Assembly (NCBI GenBank): GCA_030268105.1
Contig: BSDZ01000078.1
Span: 3,647,001-3,711,000, forward strand
Source of the DNA: Volvox africanus
Taxonomy: Eukaryota; Chlorophyta; Chlorophyceae; Chlamydomonadales; Volvocaceae
Direction of reading: 5' to 3'
DNA: 64,000 nucleotides
This document shows, in pieces, positions 1 to 12,700 of the stretch (within the stretch, counting starts at the first letter, position 1; the number at the start of each line of letters is the position of its first letter). The notes beneath the pieces are model-generated. The model saw only the letters and a program-made list of their open reading frames with translations, was not told the origin of the DNA and made no database searches. A program made the translations under genes and the position numbers.

Positions 1-3000
1 AGGATAAAGCAAGAAATTTCTTGAACTTGGGCCCTCTTGGCAAACAACTTATGGAGTGTAGTTCGCCGCGCCCGTTGGCAGCGAAGGCGTCACCTGACGA
101 CTCAGTAACTAGCTTCAGGTGGGTCGGCGATGGTGATGGCCTCGCCCAAGCAGTACCTTGCGACAATTTTGGTAGGGAGTATGGCGATTGCTCCGAAGAC
201 CTATCTTGGGCCAAGGGGCTCAGTCCTGATACTATTGACGGCATTGTGCACCTGCGAATGCGCCTTCAGCTGAAGTGTGCCGGCCGCTCCAGTGCATCGG
301 ATGACAGCAATAAATCCCAGGCGCTTGAAAACGACTGCCAATGGGGTTTGCAAGGTGACATTCCCTCCGTGCGCAACGACCTCAGTCGCGGTCATACCTG
401 TGATCAAATGGAGATCTCCGCAGCTACAGATGCTGCAACTGCGGCCAAAAAAGCCCAAATACCGAACCTGCCCAAGAAAGGTGCGTAGGCACTAAGTGCG
501 TCTTGGGGTAGTGGTTGCCTTCCCATTGGGACGTTTAGCAAAGCCTTCGGCTATAAGCTACCAAGAACGCAACTGCGTGTAGGGATTCCTGGTCTGGCAT
601 CAAGGGGTGCTGCGCCACTTACGTTCGCAGGTGATGCATTGTGCATGTTTCTCTCGGACCTCGGAAACAGCCCTCACGAGGTTACCACCAGGAAGAGCGC
701 TGTTCCACGATCGCGCAGCACAAGGTCTGGCCCAAAACCTGCGTCCAGTTGGGAGGGCCTCCGTCTTACAGGGGCTTTCGACCGGCACCCCGCGGGAAGC
801 GTGGAGCCGTTCTTAAAGGAGGCCATTAAGCAGGTAGCGTCAGCACCAAAAGCGACAGTCTCGGGTGCGGCGATCCCAGCGGATGTACCTGTAAGACGTG
901 ATTGCTCCTTTCATTCGCACGGAGCCGTGCCGCCAGCAGCTGATGAAGGCCAAGCAGTTGCTGTCCCAGGACAGCTTTTGGAAGGCCGGAACAGCCAGCA
1001 GCTCATCGTTGGAATGGCCTTACCAGCAGGGGACAGCAGTTATAATGACGGTTCGGACAGGTATGATGAGGGTTCCCTATCGCAGCTCGCCAAGTTTCTC
1101 AACTTTGCCAACGTCGATAGTGAAATGGAGAGCACGCCAGCACCGCATTCTGCGGTCGTTGGCTTGGACCAGGTGGACGTGATAGAGGTCAGCAGCAGTG
1201 CCAATGAAGTACCTTCGATCATCGACAGGACTCCCGTAGGACAGCGGTGCAGCGGATCAAGCGTTAGAACACCTATGCGAACTGGTCATTTTGTAAATGC
1301 CCAAGCAAAGATAGCATTGGGGACTCAATTTCCAGGGCATTGTGGCTCCGATGGATCTATGGGTGAACCTGTCCCTGAGGTAAGTACGCCGAGCGATGGT
1401 CCGATACCAAAGGCTCGGTCCGCACCCAGCACATCGGCCGGCCCATCTACTGCGCCTATCTCTCACAAGCATTCGCGAGCTCCACAACTGGTGCAGTCCT
1501 CACCTCCCCATGCAAAGAAGCGGTCCAGGGTCGTCCATATGGAATTATGCGGCAGGCTTGCATTGTCACAGTGTGCGCCAGTGCTGTCCTATGGTTCAGA
1601 TACTTTAGACGAAGTATCAAGAGCTTCAGCTCCATTACCGGGGTCTGAAGCTGTGGTCACCAGGCCAGCCTTGGAATCCGAACCATGGGCCGATGAATCC
1701 ATGCGAGGAGCCACCTCAGATAATGCGCGGAACCCCAACATTGACACCGCCAGCACAGCCATTGTTACAGCTGGGGCAACTACTGGTACGCCCTCTGTTT
1801 GTCAAATGGCGTTACTTGGGGCAGCAGATGTTGGTACCAGCGGCATGTATGGAGCCCGAAGCGGACCTCTGGGTGTCGGCAGTGGACCTGGCACCACACG
1901 CCTCATATGCAGCTTCGTATGGCCGGTAAAACAGGCTATCCTGGGGTTGAAGCATCGAACATCTCAGGCTGAGCAGGCCCCGCACCGAAATGTCCGGCGG
2001 GTGGAAGAGGATAATGTATCACTGGATGACGCTTACTGCGCAGGTAAACCTCGTGATCCGAACCGCTGTTGTACCGAAAAGGCAGCGGCTAATCCCATTG
2101 GGGTGAGGGCTGTCACGGTCCAGACTATCGGGGAAAGACATGGTACGGTTGGTGCATTAGCTAAGCTAGCAGGCGCGGCGTGCAGCAACATGCAGTGCGT
2201 CATCGAACAAGGGTGTGGCCAGTTGCGTGCCCAAGGAACGTGTGCAGCGGGCTCAACGCCGCTCACGACGTCCGCGTTCAGCATCAAAGGCAGCATAGGC
2301 AAAATCCAAAATGCTGATGGGTTGCAGGAGGGGTTGGCTGTCGATAGTTCGGGCTTGGGGACTGTCCTGGGAAATATCGCCGGCATCCTGCGCAAACGGG
2401 CTCTGAGCAGTATGAACCGCACTCCTAAGCGGGTGCGGTTCCATTTGCCATCAGGGCCACACAGTGCGCCCTGGGATGATGCAGCGGGGTCATTGCGTCC
2501 CTCAGAGCCCTTGCCATTCGACTTCGATCGCTTAGGAGCTGAGCAAAGTAAGCCGGACGCCGGTGACATGCCTGCTGGGCACGAGCTTCTGCAGCAGCAG
2601 CCGCGCGTGGCCCCTGGTGACGGCACCGTGGCCACCTTCGGCGGCTGTATGAGTGTTGCCGCCTCCACAAGCTGTGCTGCGCCAGGAAAGCCGTTAAGTC
2701 TACCATCAAGCAAGGCACCAGGGCATCCCAGTGGGACTGAAGTGCAGCCGCTGGGGGAAGTGGCAGCAGCAGTGAGTGAACTCAAGCACCATTTCGAGGA
2801 GCAACTGCAGCAGAAACAGCTATTGTCGCGAGACGAGCCCTTGACAAACCTGCCTTCTGACCTGGTGCGGCCGCGACCAGTTTCCATACCCTTCAACCAA
2901 CTGCGTCTGGAACTACCCGAATCATCCGAAGCCAAACAAATTCAGCTTATATACAACCAGGACGAACATAAGGTGCTGTCTCTGGAGCTGGATTTGCTCC

Positions 3001-4867
3001 GTCTGGTGGCGCCAGGTGAACTGCTGGTACCCTCGGATGTATCGAGGCCAGCCCTGGCTGGTTTAGCCTCCGGCACCATGCAGCAGGTGAGCTGAGTTGT
3101 GCCGGGTCGAGAGACCAGGGCATTAAAGGCGCGGAAGAGCGGGGCCTATCAGCCGATGGTTTAAGCGTCAAATGCCGAGAAAGACTGCTAGCGCTGTCCC
3201 GTTTTGACTACATTACACCTAACACTTCTTGACGCCATGACAATACGTTCTTGGCCGAACGCTTTCTGACGCCGGGTCGGAGGGCATAGGAGGCGCAACC
3301 GACAAAAGCTTTTGCAGTCCCTGCTGAAATGTGCTGGCACCCTACACCATGCACTGTATAGCGCCTACAAGTCTATGGAGCACCTGCAGTCCTTCACTTG
3401 CTTCTGCCATCTTGCCCCCGCCAGGTTGATCGCAAGTTCATTCCCGCCATGGCCTCTGGTGGCAACCTCCTGATCGTAGACCAACACGCAGCCCACGAGC
3501 GCGTGCGGCTTGAGCAGCTCACTAATCAGCTGAACGCCTGTGTCATAGCTGTCCGCAGCAGAGCAGCGGCTCACGGTGCAAGCCGCAGGGACATCGGCAT
3601 TCATGGCGGCATGCAAGCTGCGATCACGATTGGGCGGCAGTCTGCCGGTGGCGGCCATGTTGTTGGCGCAGAGGCCTTAGGTGTTGCGCATGCTAGTGGA
3701 CAGCGTGGCTTTAGCATCAGCGCAGGCGTTGAAGTCACAGGGGCAGCGTCGGAGGTACTGTCTGTGCACCGCCTCACCGTTCCTTTGAAGCTGCAGCTGG
3801 CAATCTCGGAGGCAGCAACCCTGGAACGGCACATGGTTACTGTGGCGGCTTGGGGCTGGCGGGTGCGGACTGCCGTCAGAAACGATAACTCTATTAGCTG
3901 CCATCGCAGCTGCAGTGCCGCTGCCGTTAAGAAGTTGAGGCTGGAAGGCACCACCACCGATCCGCCAGTCCCAGGACCAACGGGAAGTCTCGATAACCAC
4001 CTTCACTTGTTGATCGACGTGCCTTCGGTGTGCGGGGTAACACTAACCAATCCCATGGATCTGCGGGTGAGGACCGTGATGCGCAAGCAACCGGAAAAAG
4101 TCATTATTCCCAGATATAGCTGCGACGCCGTCAAAGTTAGGTGCCATAAAAATTGACGGCAGAGGAGTGGAAGGAGGAATGGACGGAGGAGTGGAAGATA
4201 TAGTTGCAACATGGGCTCAGCGCAGCTAGCCAGGGGCAAAACCAATCACTATGAATACTGAGCGGGTGCACCTGCTGCGTAAAAATCAACACCTTCTGAT
4301 AAGCTTGCTTTGGGGCTGTCTCTTCTCCGATACCAGGAAGCCTGGGCACACTTGCGCCTTTCAAATACTGCATGCATTATATTCAGCCGCCTTTCGCGCC
4401 TGTGGCTTACTCCATCACTTGTGTTACCCGTACCCAAGTCCATCTGTTGATCCGGTTTCTGCCTTGCTGCCTTTTCACCCCCCTTCCTGACATAGCTCTA
4501 CTTGCATCAGCTGCACGAAACTGAAGGAGCCGATCTGCCGCCACCGGCAGTGTTACGTGTGCTGCGTTCCAAAGCGTGCCGCACAGCCATCATGTTCGGA
4601 GACTCACTGGCGCGGGAACAGTGCATCGCGCTGCTGGCACAGCTGCGAAACACACGACTGTGGACGCAATGTGCCCATGGCCGCCCCACCGTCGCGCCAT
4701 TGGTGCACCTTCCCACGCTACGCGCGGTGCTGGCACGCCGGCACTCAGCTGCACAGCTTACCGGGGCGAGTAGCCATGATGCTCGAGACGGTGGAGCAAG
4801 GCGGCAGCTGAGCGTCGCAGCTCTCCAAGCTGCTATTCGGCGGAATGCAGCGAAGGTTTCAGGCTAG
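1..4867 (+). CDS. MLH3: MLH3, MutL-family endonuclease subunit (5' partial)
   Basis: MLH3 pairs with MLH1 as MutL-gamma, the nicking endonuclease of meiotic crossover formation and a minor mismatch-repair factor in the nucleus. Visible exons are <3-480, 631-3086, 3425-4066 and 4511-4867; phases agree at all three junctions (phase 1, then 0, 0) and all introns are GT-AG. Exon 3 opens the C-terminal domain and holds the metal-binding endonuclease signature DQHA(X)2E(X)4E as DQHAAHERVRLE (about 3479-3514), followed by a segment ending VPSVCGVTL. The last exon carries the family C-terminal motifs ACR (ACRTAIMFGD) and CAHGRPT. The 2.46-kb second exon is a Ser/Pro/Ala-rich, low-complexity linker. 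The N-terminal GHKL ATPase domain is not in the window and must lie upstream. A possible TGTAA signal is at 5374. Identity rests on the C-terminal motifs and is strong; the linker itself has no recognisable domain. Confidence 0.9.
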
Positions 4868-6263
4868 TGCCAACACCATGGCATAATCATCAGCTGGAAG
4901 CTGTGCAGCAGACGACGGGGTATGTGGATCTGTGACACCAGGGCTCACTCACCCTAATTACCGCAGGAGGTCAGCGTCATACGACACGAGATGTGTATGC
5001 ATGTCGGTAGGCCTGTTTGCTGATCATTATGTTATGCAGGATTTCAGCGAACGGTTCCTATGTCGGATGGATGGTTTTTCACCCTGGCACTTTCGCAGTA
5101 ACAGTACTTTATGTGGTCTTTGGTCCCTGTAGTCGAGCTGACGTCGTGAAAGACATTCATGTATATGTGACACATTTGTTTCGAGTATTAGGTTACTGGG
5201 GCGCCGCCAGTGGAAAAGATGTGTGTGTGAAACCGGCGCTTGTTATTATCTTCAATGAGCAGGGATGATGATACATATAGCGGTCTTGGTTAATGGTGGC
5301 AACAGTACATTTATTGAGGCGCGACCTCCCCGGGTGGAAGATAATAGCAGGGGCTGATGCTATATGCTGGGTATGTAACCCACTAAGGCTGAAGAAAGAC
5401 CCAGCAGCTGGCCTTTCCGGGCTTTAGCCTGAGGCCATCATAATTTGAAGGGAGCTGTTGCAAGTGGCTCGCATAGGCCGAGGCCGCTCCCAGGATCCTC
5501 TTTGTAGGCTACCTGATGCCTATCCTTTCGCTCTTCATCATCTTAAGTCCCCTTCAAATTACACCTGCTATACCGTACTACCGGTTGGACATATATGTTG
5601 TCGCGAATCACAACGATCTTGATGACCACATGCATAAGATGTCAAAGCTAGGCGGCATGGCGTACATCGTAGTCATTCGAAAATGTGGAATTATTTGCGT
5701 CAAGCGCTGCGCAGCAGCATCTTGTTGGGTGGATGACGCCTAGCAGCTAATCGGTCGCATTTCCTGGCGGAGACCATGTACCAGGAAGTCCTGTCCATGA
5801 AAAAAGGAAGGGTGATGAATCTGTGGCACCGGCTTCTACCAAAATGGATTAATGTAGCATCGCGCTCTCTGCTTATGCGGTCCTCCAAGAATCTCTACAT
5901 CGAGAAGCCCAATTCCACGGTGGGTCAGAGCTGGGAGGTTGTCTCCAGAAGCCAGAGCATACCTAGTAGACGCATAGCTGCACGTTAGCCGCAAAAGGAA
6001 GCCGGGGAAGTCACATTTATGGTCATTTCTTGCACCGCTAATACGATGTAATAGGGCTACTTACTATGTAACGCGTGATGAAACAAGATAGGCAAGGGGG
6101 TCATTTGGGAGGTGACTTGCTGCCCCACGTTAACGGCGAAGAACCGCAGCTCATGGATAGCGCATGCGGATGGTAGAAAAACAATTGACCCGATCACAGG
6201 ACCCCAGGCTCGTAATCTCGTCCCGGCGGCCCATACAAACATGAAGTAAGGAAGACTCATAAA
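4868..6263. other. Intergenic / 3' flank of MLH3
   Basis: No convincing exon was found on either strand. Open frames here are short and lack splice-supported continuation. The stretch contains the MLH3 3' flank. A minus-strand hydrophobic frame at 6057-6260 might be a further exon of the membrane-protein gene to the right, but no splice junction could be confirmed. Confidence 0.4.
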
Positions 6264-8405
6264 CTATCTGGCAACAATCCACTTACCGGAGACCTTCCCA
6301 GGTAGGGCGCCCGTCGCAATGGCAAACAGCACTAGTGCATCTAGCACCAGACGACTAGCTGCCAGCATTTTTACGGCTTTAAATACAGCTCCATTGACTT
6401 CATTTCCCAACGTACTAGGCCGTGCATCTGGCCCGCACGTTGCCGTCAACGCCTGTCCCTGCGCTGCCGCTGCAAATCTACCCACTTGAAATCCTGCGAC
6501 TTCAGCACTCTGCCGTTGCACCAGCAATGCATATGCAGCTCTAGCCGCCACTGCCGCCGTACACAAGGGCAGCACCACATCACTGCTTGCCGATGCGACG
6601 CCGTACAACACTGAATGCGTCTGAAGCAGGAGCGGTGATGACATGACAGCAACTATTACTGCACCGCGGCTGCTGGGCGTCAAGGGCAGAGCCACCAATT
6701 CTTGTGCTTGAAGTGAAGTCAGCACGGCGACCATGCAGACAGTGCCACCGGCCCGAAGGGCCGCCCAGGCGGAGCCTGATGGACTGCGGGAAGAAAGCCA
6801 ACGGCAGTTTGGTGGATAAAAATATGGTTAAGCCGCGCCTGTGGAGCATTTTGATACGTTGTCAGTTCGAAAGTGTGCCCCGATTCTTCTCGCGCCTCAA
6901 GGAAACGATGGGACAGACTTGTGAAAACTCCTATGGATACTCATCTCACTGGCAAGTCGTGGTGTAAAGGTGATGGTCCATCCAAAGTGCATTCGGTCTT
7001 CTCGCAAACGCTTTGCCCCTTGCCTCCCAAATGACACCCTGAGATCACAAGACCAGGCATATTCGGGGAATCCACGATTAGCCCAGATCCCTAACACTGG
7101 CATGTTTTCCCAAACGTACCCAACGGTGGTGAACCAAACCCAAACTGCTATCCTCCGACATACCTCTCCCGGGGCAGCACTGGCAGCAGGGGCGCCAAGT
7201 ACCGTCGAAGCGGCATAGCCAACAACAGCAGCACTCCCAGCCCCGCTGCCGCTGCCGCTAGCTGTGCCAGAGGCTCCAACCAAGGCAGCTCTGCACTGGC
7301 CGTAAGCCGTGGAGCTCATTAGGGAGACCTCCACATGCCTTGATTAAGATTCCACGCATAGGTCAGCAGTGCCAATAGGGCACCAATCAACAAGCCTAAC
7401 GACGCTGCGCCGTAGTCATACGCCAATGCGCTCACGACCAGTATGATTTTTATCGCGGCGAGACCAGCGCTGTGGTGGTACCTAAAAGGCTCCCTGTCAT
7501 GTCAGGTAATTGCGCCCTATCCGAGCATGTTAGTGAATTTGTGTAGGAGAACGGGGCACGGGGCGCATGAGGCAGAGAAGTAATAAAACATAGATGCAAG
7601 CGACGCACCCATCCGTACAACAGCTACCGCTGCCCTGCAGCCGCCCGCCAACGCGCATAAGCCTGGAAGTACCGACGTCACCGCCCAGGCCGTCACGGGG
7701 CCGCTACCCGCCTCCTGAAACATGGAAACATGAAAAGAGACGCTGGATAGGAAGGCGAAATGATTTGGCGAATATGCACCTGGAGTAAACAGCAGAGCTC
7801 TCGCACCTCAATAAAAGCATCGCTATAAGCTGACCATGTCCTGCATTAACCTCGTTTGCAAGGATGTGAAAGGAAGGAGCGTTTTGCAAGCTTCAAAAGT
7901 GTCAAACCCTGGCATCATCGATACCCAGAGCTTACCACAACAGGGCCCGCACCTGCAAAGCCGTCAGCACCTGAACGCGCCCAGCAGCCCCACTGACGCC
8001 GGCATCGATGTCGGACGTGAGCCCCACCGCCGTGCGCAAGGCCACATCGACCCAGTCGACTGTTGCCACGACTGCCGCGGTCCCGCTGGTACCAGCGGTG
8101 CCGAGCCTCGATGCCATTGCCGCTCCGGGCACCAGGCTACCGAATGCGGCGGCAGCAATGGCAGCGGCGGTGGCCAAGGCGGCATATCCGACACTCACCA
8201 GGCCCATAGTTGCCGCCCTAGGGGCATCTTGGAAGCACACATTACAAGGAGGAAACGGTGGAGGCATCGAGCGAAAGGGGCTGCGGCTTGCCATAACAGA
8301 TGCAGCTGCCGATATGGCTGAAGATTTCCCATGCACTACTAGTCCTGGCCCATATACGACGCAGAGTGTGATCCACAACAACAAATTGAAGTTTCCTTTA
8401 GTCAT
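6264..8405 (-). CDS. Tentative multi-exon multi-pass membrane protein
   Basis: Not recognised as a known family. The minus strand holds a run of hydrophobic, Ala/Val/Leu-rich coding segments. The likely start at 8405 encodes a signal-like sequence beginning MTKGNFNLLLWITLCVVYG. An Ala-rich segment (about 8214-7957) ends at a CAG|gtgcgg donor. A segment from about 7719 begins EAGSGPVTAW in the matching phase. A clear membrane stretch at about 7480-7340 contains IKIILVVSALAYDYG and LLIGALLALLTYAWN. A Gly/Ala/Ser-rich segment (about 7285-7165) ends at GAG|gtatgt, and a long hydrophobic segment (about 6711-6287) ends at a strong gtaagt donor. The phase between the 7.34-kb and 7.28-kb segments does not resolve without a very short intron, so the model is incomplete. 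A secretory-pathway or plasma-membrane protein is inferred from composition only. Confidence 0.4.
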
Positions 8406-9783
8406 GGAAATCAATGGCCGTATCCCGCAGTGAATGCCCCTGATATCGCAATCGCCTCTTACCATGCCGGGCCCCATATCACTGCTGGCACCAGGGCAAG
8501 CGTGCACCAGCTGCCGCGCGGCCTCGACCAGCCATACCCTCGCTGCAATTCAGGCTTTCGTTCATTGCCTAAGGCTATTTCAATTGTCGTTGGGTAGTCA
8601 TGTTCATGCGCTATGCCGTCCATGCCCTTTACCGCTTCCTGCTGCTGCTGGAGGCTGCCCCCACACTGCCCTACGTTGTCTGCATCCAGTAGAACAGGTA
8701 TGGAAGCTCGGATATCCTCCAGTGGCGGTTCAATGGAGAATTCCTGCTTATATTTTGAGCCATCGTCGCTGACGTGCTTGTGAGCCTTTCTGCGGCTAGT
8801 TCTGACGCCGCCGCCAGAATGAGTGTGACCGCTGTGCGGAAAAAACACTCCCCGAAGCTGTTCAGACGGGAGACACGGGCATCGGTACTGTTTGATGCCC
8901 CCCGGGTTACAAGCTTTGTACCTTGGAAGTGAATTACCATCGAGTAGGGCTGTCAATGAGGAGCCGCGAGGTATGTTCCGGACACCGCTGCGTCCAGGAT
9001 ACATTATCACATGTGCAGTTATAATAATTGTTGCCATTAAGAGAAAGATGGTTTTGGGCTAACACAGGAATCTGAGTTATCTGAGTTACTCATTCCAGGT
9101 CTTCTTCTTCAAGTCAGGTCATAAAGCAAAATAAAAAATATTGCTGCAGAACGTTCTCAGCTATTGCTTCCCTGCACCAGATAGAGGAGGCAGCTTCCGG
9201 TGTTCCGGGCGGTTGTACGACAAGCGAGATTGGAAAAGCCAATTTTAACTCACCTCGTCCTTGCAGTATCACAACTAAAACATACATTGCGTACAGGGGG
9301 ACTATCCTATACTGTCCTATGGGTCTCTTTGTTCGTCCGGGCCTCACGATCCTTCATTAACTTTAAATATCATCGTGTAACATCATAATTCACAACGTGG
9401 CACACATTATCATCACGATGAATAACAAATCTTAAGCTTAAAGGACACAGGACATCAGTCAAATAGCACTCGCCTGGCAAAAGTGTTCAACGCACAGCAC
9501 GGGCCCTATGTGGCGGCCAGAGCAAGGTGCTCCGGCGAGGTAGGAGAATAGGACAAGTCCTGTGTGATTTCAAACTATTATAATTCCTTACGTAAAGCCA
9601 CGACTTGCCCATGCCATAGTTGGCGGGTAAGTCGACGAGCAACTTAATCATATTCGCAAGAGCAAAATAGTTCAATCCGGAGTTATACTTGGCAATAATT
9701 ACATTCTACTGCATTTTAAGGGACTTTAACATGAGGCCACGGTAATACAAGTGGTGGATACCCCGTTTGGGTTTCCCAACTTA
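8406..9783. other. Unassigned region upstream of the giant coiled-coil gene
   Basis: A 192-codon minus-strand frame (8459-9037) overlaps other open frames and shows no splice support or domain, so it is not called. The rest, 9040-9783, is comparatively AT-rich and has stops in all frames; it should contain the promoter and 5' UTR of the coiled-coil gene. Confidence 0.35.
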
Positions 9784-12700
9784 ATGAAAAGAAAGCAGCA
9801 AATGGATAGAAGAAAACAAGAGGAACTTCAACGCACCGGACGTCAAAAGGTGAGATGATAATTTAAGCAAGCCAGCTCGTCCTCGGGTTGAACCGACGGA
9901 CACATATTACCGACCTTGCAGCTCGAGGAGTTCCGCAAACATAAAGCAGATAGGCAGATTGTAGCATCATCAAGCGGCGTAAATGCATCTGCGAGGGCAG
10001 CAGTCACCGAGGCAAGTCTTTAACGATCTGCTGACCGGTCCCTGCTTCGAGGCTCTCCAGTTCACTGACCCTTCCTTTTCATTCTGAAAATAGGCACTTG
10101 CCCCTGCAGTGGCAGTCGGGGGCACAGGTGTGTGCTTTGGACCCGTTGCACTTGGGCCGTAGTACGCTGTATCTCTGAGTGCGATATGCCCCCTCAGGTG
10201 CGAGTCCAAAGAAGCTGGCTGAGCCGAGCATGTTAGCAAACGAAACCGGGTAAGGCTGACTGTTCGGGTAGGGGTAAGGGGGAGTTACACCAGCGTGCTC
10301 GTGAAGGTTAGCTGCTAAACGAGCATCCCAAGCCGGTACGAACGCAGTGAGGATTGTTAGTCCAATCAGCGGTGCGCTACGTGCCTAGAGGCGCGCTACT
10401 AGCGACATCGTACACCTCACTTTATGTTATTGCTTGTACGCCTTCCTAGTTTTCCGGGTGCTTACATGTCGTTCGGTTCCTGAGGCTGGGTCTTAGGTTC
10501 TGGGGCCCGGGCCCTTTGTGAAGCAAATTTCGACACATAGAAACCGCAAATCAATGCGGTTTCTATATGTCGGTTAGTGATGTGCTGTATATGATATCAG
10601 CACTCATGTACGTCCCATCATGTACGTGAACACGTCGCCTCTGCCCTGTCTCCTCACACAGCTCGTCTGTACCATCGGCAATGGATCTGCTCAATAAGGA
10701 GCTGGCGCAGATGCGGTTACGGGTTGCACAGGCGGAAAGCCGTGCCAAGGAAGCTGAATCACGTGCGCTGGAGGCTGAAGTAAGGCCCCGGAAGGACTGG
10801 GAAGCATAGCGTCTGTTGCGTGAGAAGCGCTTGCGCGTCATATGCGAGTGGACGACGATGTTGGATTTACGTATTACGCGGCAATGTGCTCTTATGGTTC
10901 AGATATGCGTCTCGAAGGTAGCTTTTGAAGCAAGCTGTCAATTCCGAGTGATGCAACTGTCCTGTGTTGCTCTGCGCATCTTCGATGGCCGTATGCCTAC
11001 AGGCTCAACTCAGCAGCGCACGTGCGTTAGGTGTCTTTACACCTAAGCTGGAAAAGACTGGCAGCGGAACCATTCCTGCCGCCGCTGCGGAGTCAACGTT
11101 GCGCAGCCTAGATCAGGCACTTGCGGTCGGTGGGCATGTGGCCGAGGGCTGTGATACGTACGATGCTTCATATAGGTTAGGGGAGGGGCTGGGACAGGGA
11201 ACCTGCGGCCCATTGGATTTAGTTCGTTGCACATTGTTCCCGCGAGAGCGTAGGTTACAACTAGGTTTTCCTATATCACTCTCCAATGTTGCATGCGCTC
11301 TTCAATATGTTACTCTGTTCCATCTTTCCGGCTTCGTATGTTATGATGGCCGTCTGTTCAGACTGCTAACCAGGAACGCGAGCGCATGGAAGCGGCACAG
11401 AAGGATCTGCGGCAGCAGCTGGATGTAGCACAGCGTCAGACGGAGAGCGCTGTGAATCAGCTGCGAGACGCCGAGATGCGGGCCAATCGGTTGCAGGTAG
11501 GGTAAACAGCAACAGACTGGCGGTGGGACGGGGTTGCAAGTTGCGGATGGTATTGAGCATACGGCAGGTCAGGTTTTAGGGCTGATCTCATGGGTTTTAC
11601 ACTTTGAAAAGGAAATAGCTATGCATGATGCAAAGTACCAATGTTGTGTTTCTTTCGGTGATCACACCGTCCATTCATAGCTTTTAGGTGCAGGTTGAAC
11701 TTTTGTAGGGAAAGGTCACTTTGACCCGGATCTGACAAATGATTGTGTTTCAAGTCTTGGCATGGATGGCCATTCATTGGGTTTTACTTCTCTGTGCCAT
11801 TTTGGCAGGATAAGTTTGATTCTATGGTGGCCTCTCTCAAGGAGGAGAAAGCGACGGCAGCGGAATGCCAGCGGCAACTGATCTCGCAGCAGGCACAGCA
11901 CCGCAAGGAAATGGATTTGGCGGCTAAGAGGCTAGTTGAAGCCAAGGTGGATTCAAGGGGTTCGATGGGCCACACTTGCTAACATGATTCGTTTGCTTTA
12001 CTCACCTGACTGACTTGTCTCAATTTGTCGATGCCCTTGCACAGAACCGTGCAGCTGAGCTTGAGGAGATGATAGATCATGAGCGGGCTCGTGCGGACAG
12101 TATGGGGTCTGAGGTGGCGAAGGCGACCAAGCTCGCGGCAATCATGCAGGTAGTCTTGGGCAGGGTACTGTGCTAGGTTGCACTGTTGCGAGCACGGCTT
12201 TTGAAGGTGCTGAAATGTGCTTCATTATGGTCCGGGCAGGGATAAGGAAGAAGCCTCTAGCACAGATGACGTCGAGATGGTTTGGCAGGACATTGGGGCA
12301 CTTGCAGCTGGATAGTGGTTCCTGATCGTGGTTTCGTGCGGTGGGGCCGCACACCGGCAGCTGGATAGTGATTCCTGATCCTGCGTGCTTCGTTGATCGT
12401 TCCTCTATAACCCTGTCACTGCTCGGTTTGCTGTGGACAGGAGCGCGTTGAAGAGCTGGAGCACAACACGAAGCGTGAGCTGGAGGGGCTTCGCGACAAG
12501 GTGTGCGCCACGCAGGGGCAGAAATACGTGGACGTGTTTATATCACTAGGCAGATGTTCCTAATCCTCCTGCTGTCTGTGCTGTTATAAATATACAGGCG
12601 GCTTCCTTAGAAAAACTGATTGCGGAGCGCGATGTTCAATTAGAGGCTGCGCGCGAGGCGAACGAGGATGCCGAGCACAAGTTAGCTGCTGTACGTGAGT

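Noticed and set aside
2033..2935. 300-codon minus-strand open frame
   Set aside because: Antisense to the MLH3 linker exon, whose frame is fixed by splice phase on both sides; Cys/Ser-rich shadow translation.
8459..9037. 192-codon minus-strand frame
   Set aside because: No domain, no splice partners and overlapping open frames; its length is possible by chance in DNA of this composition.
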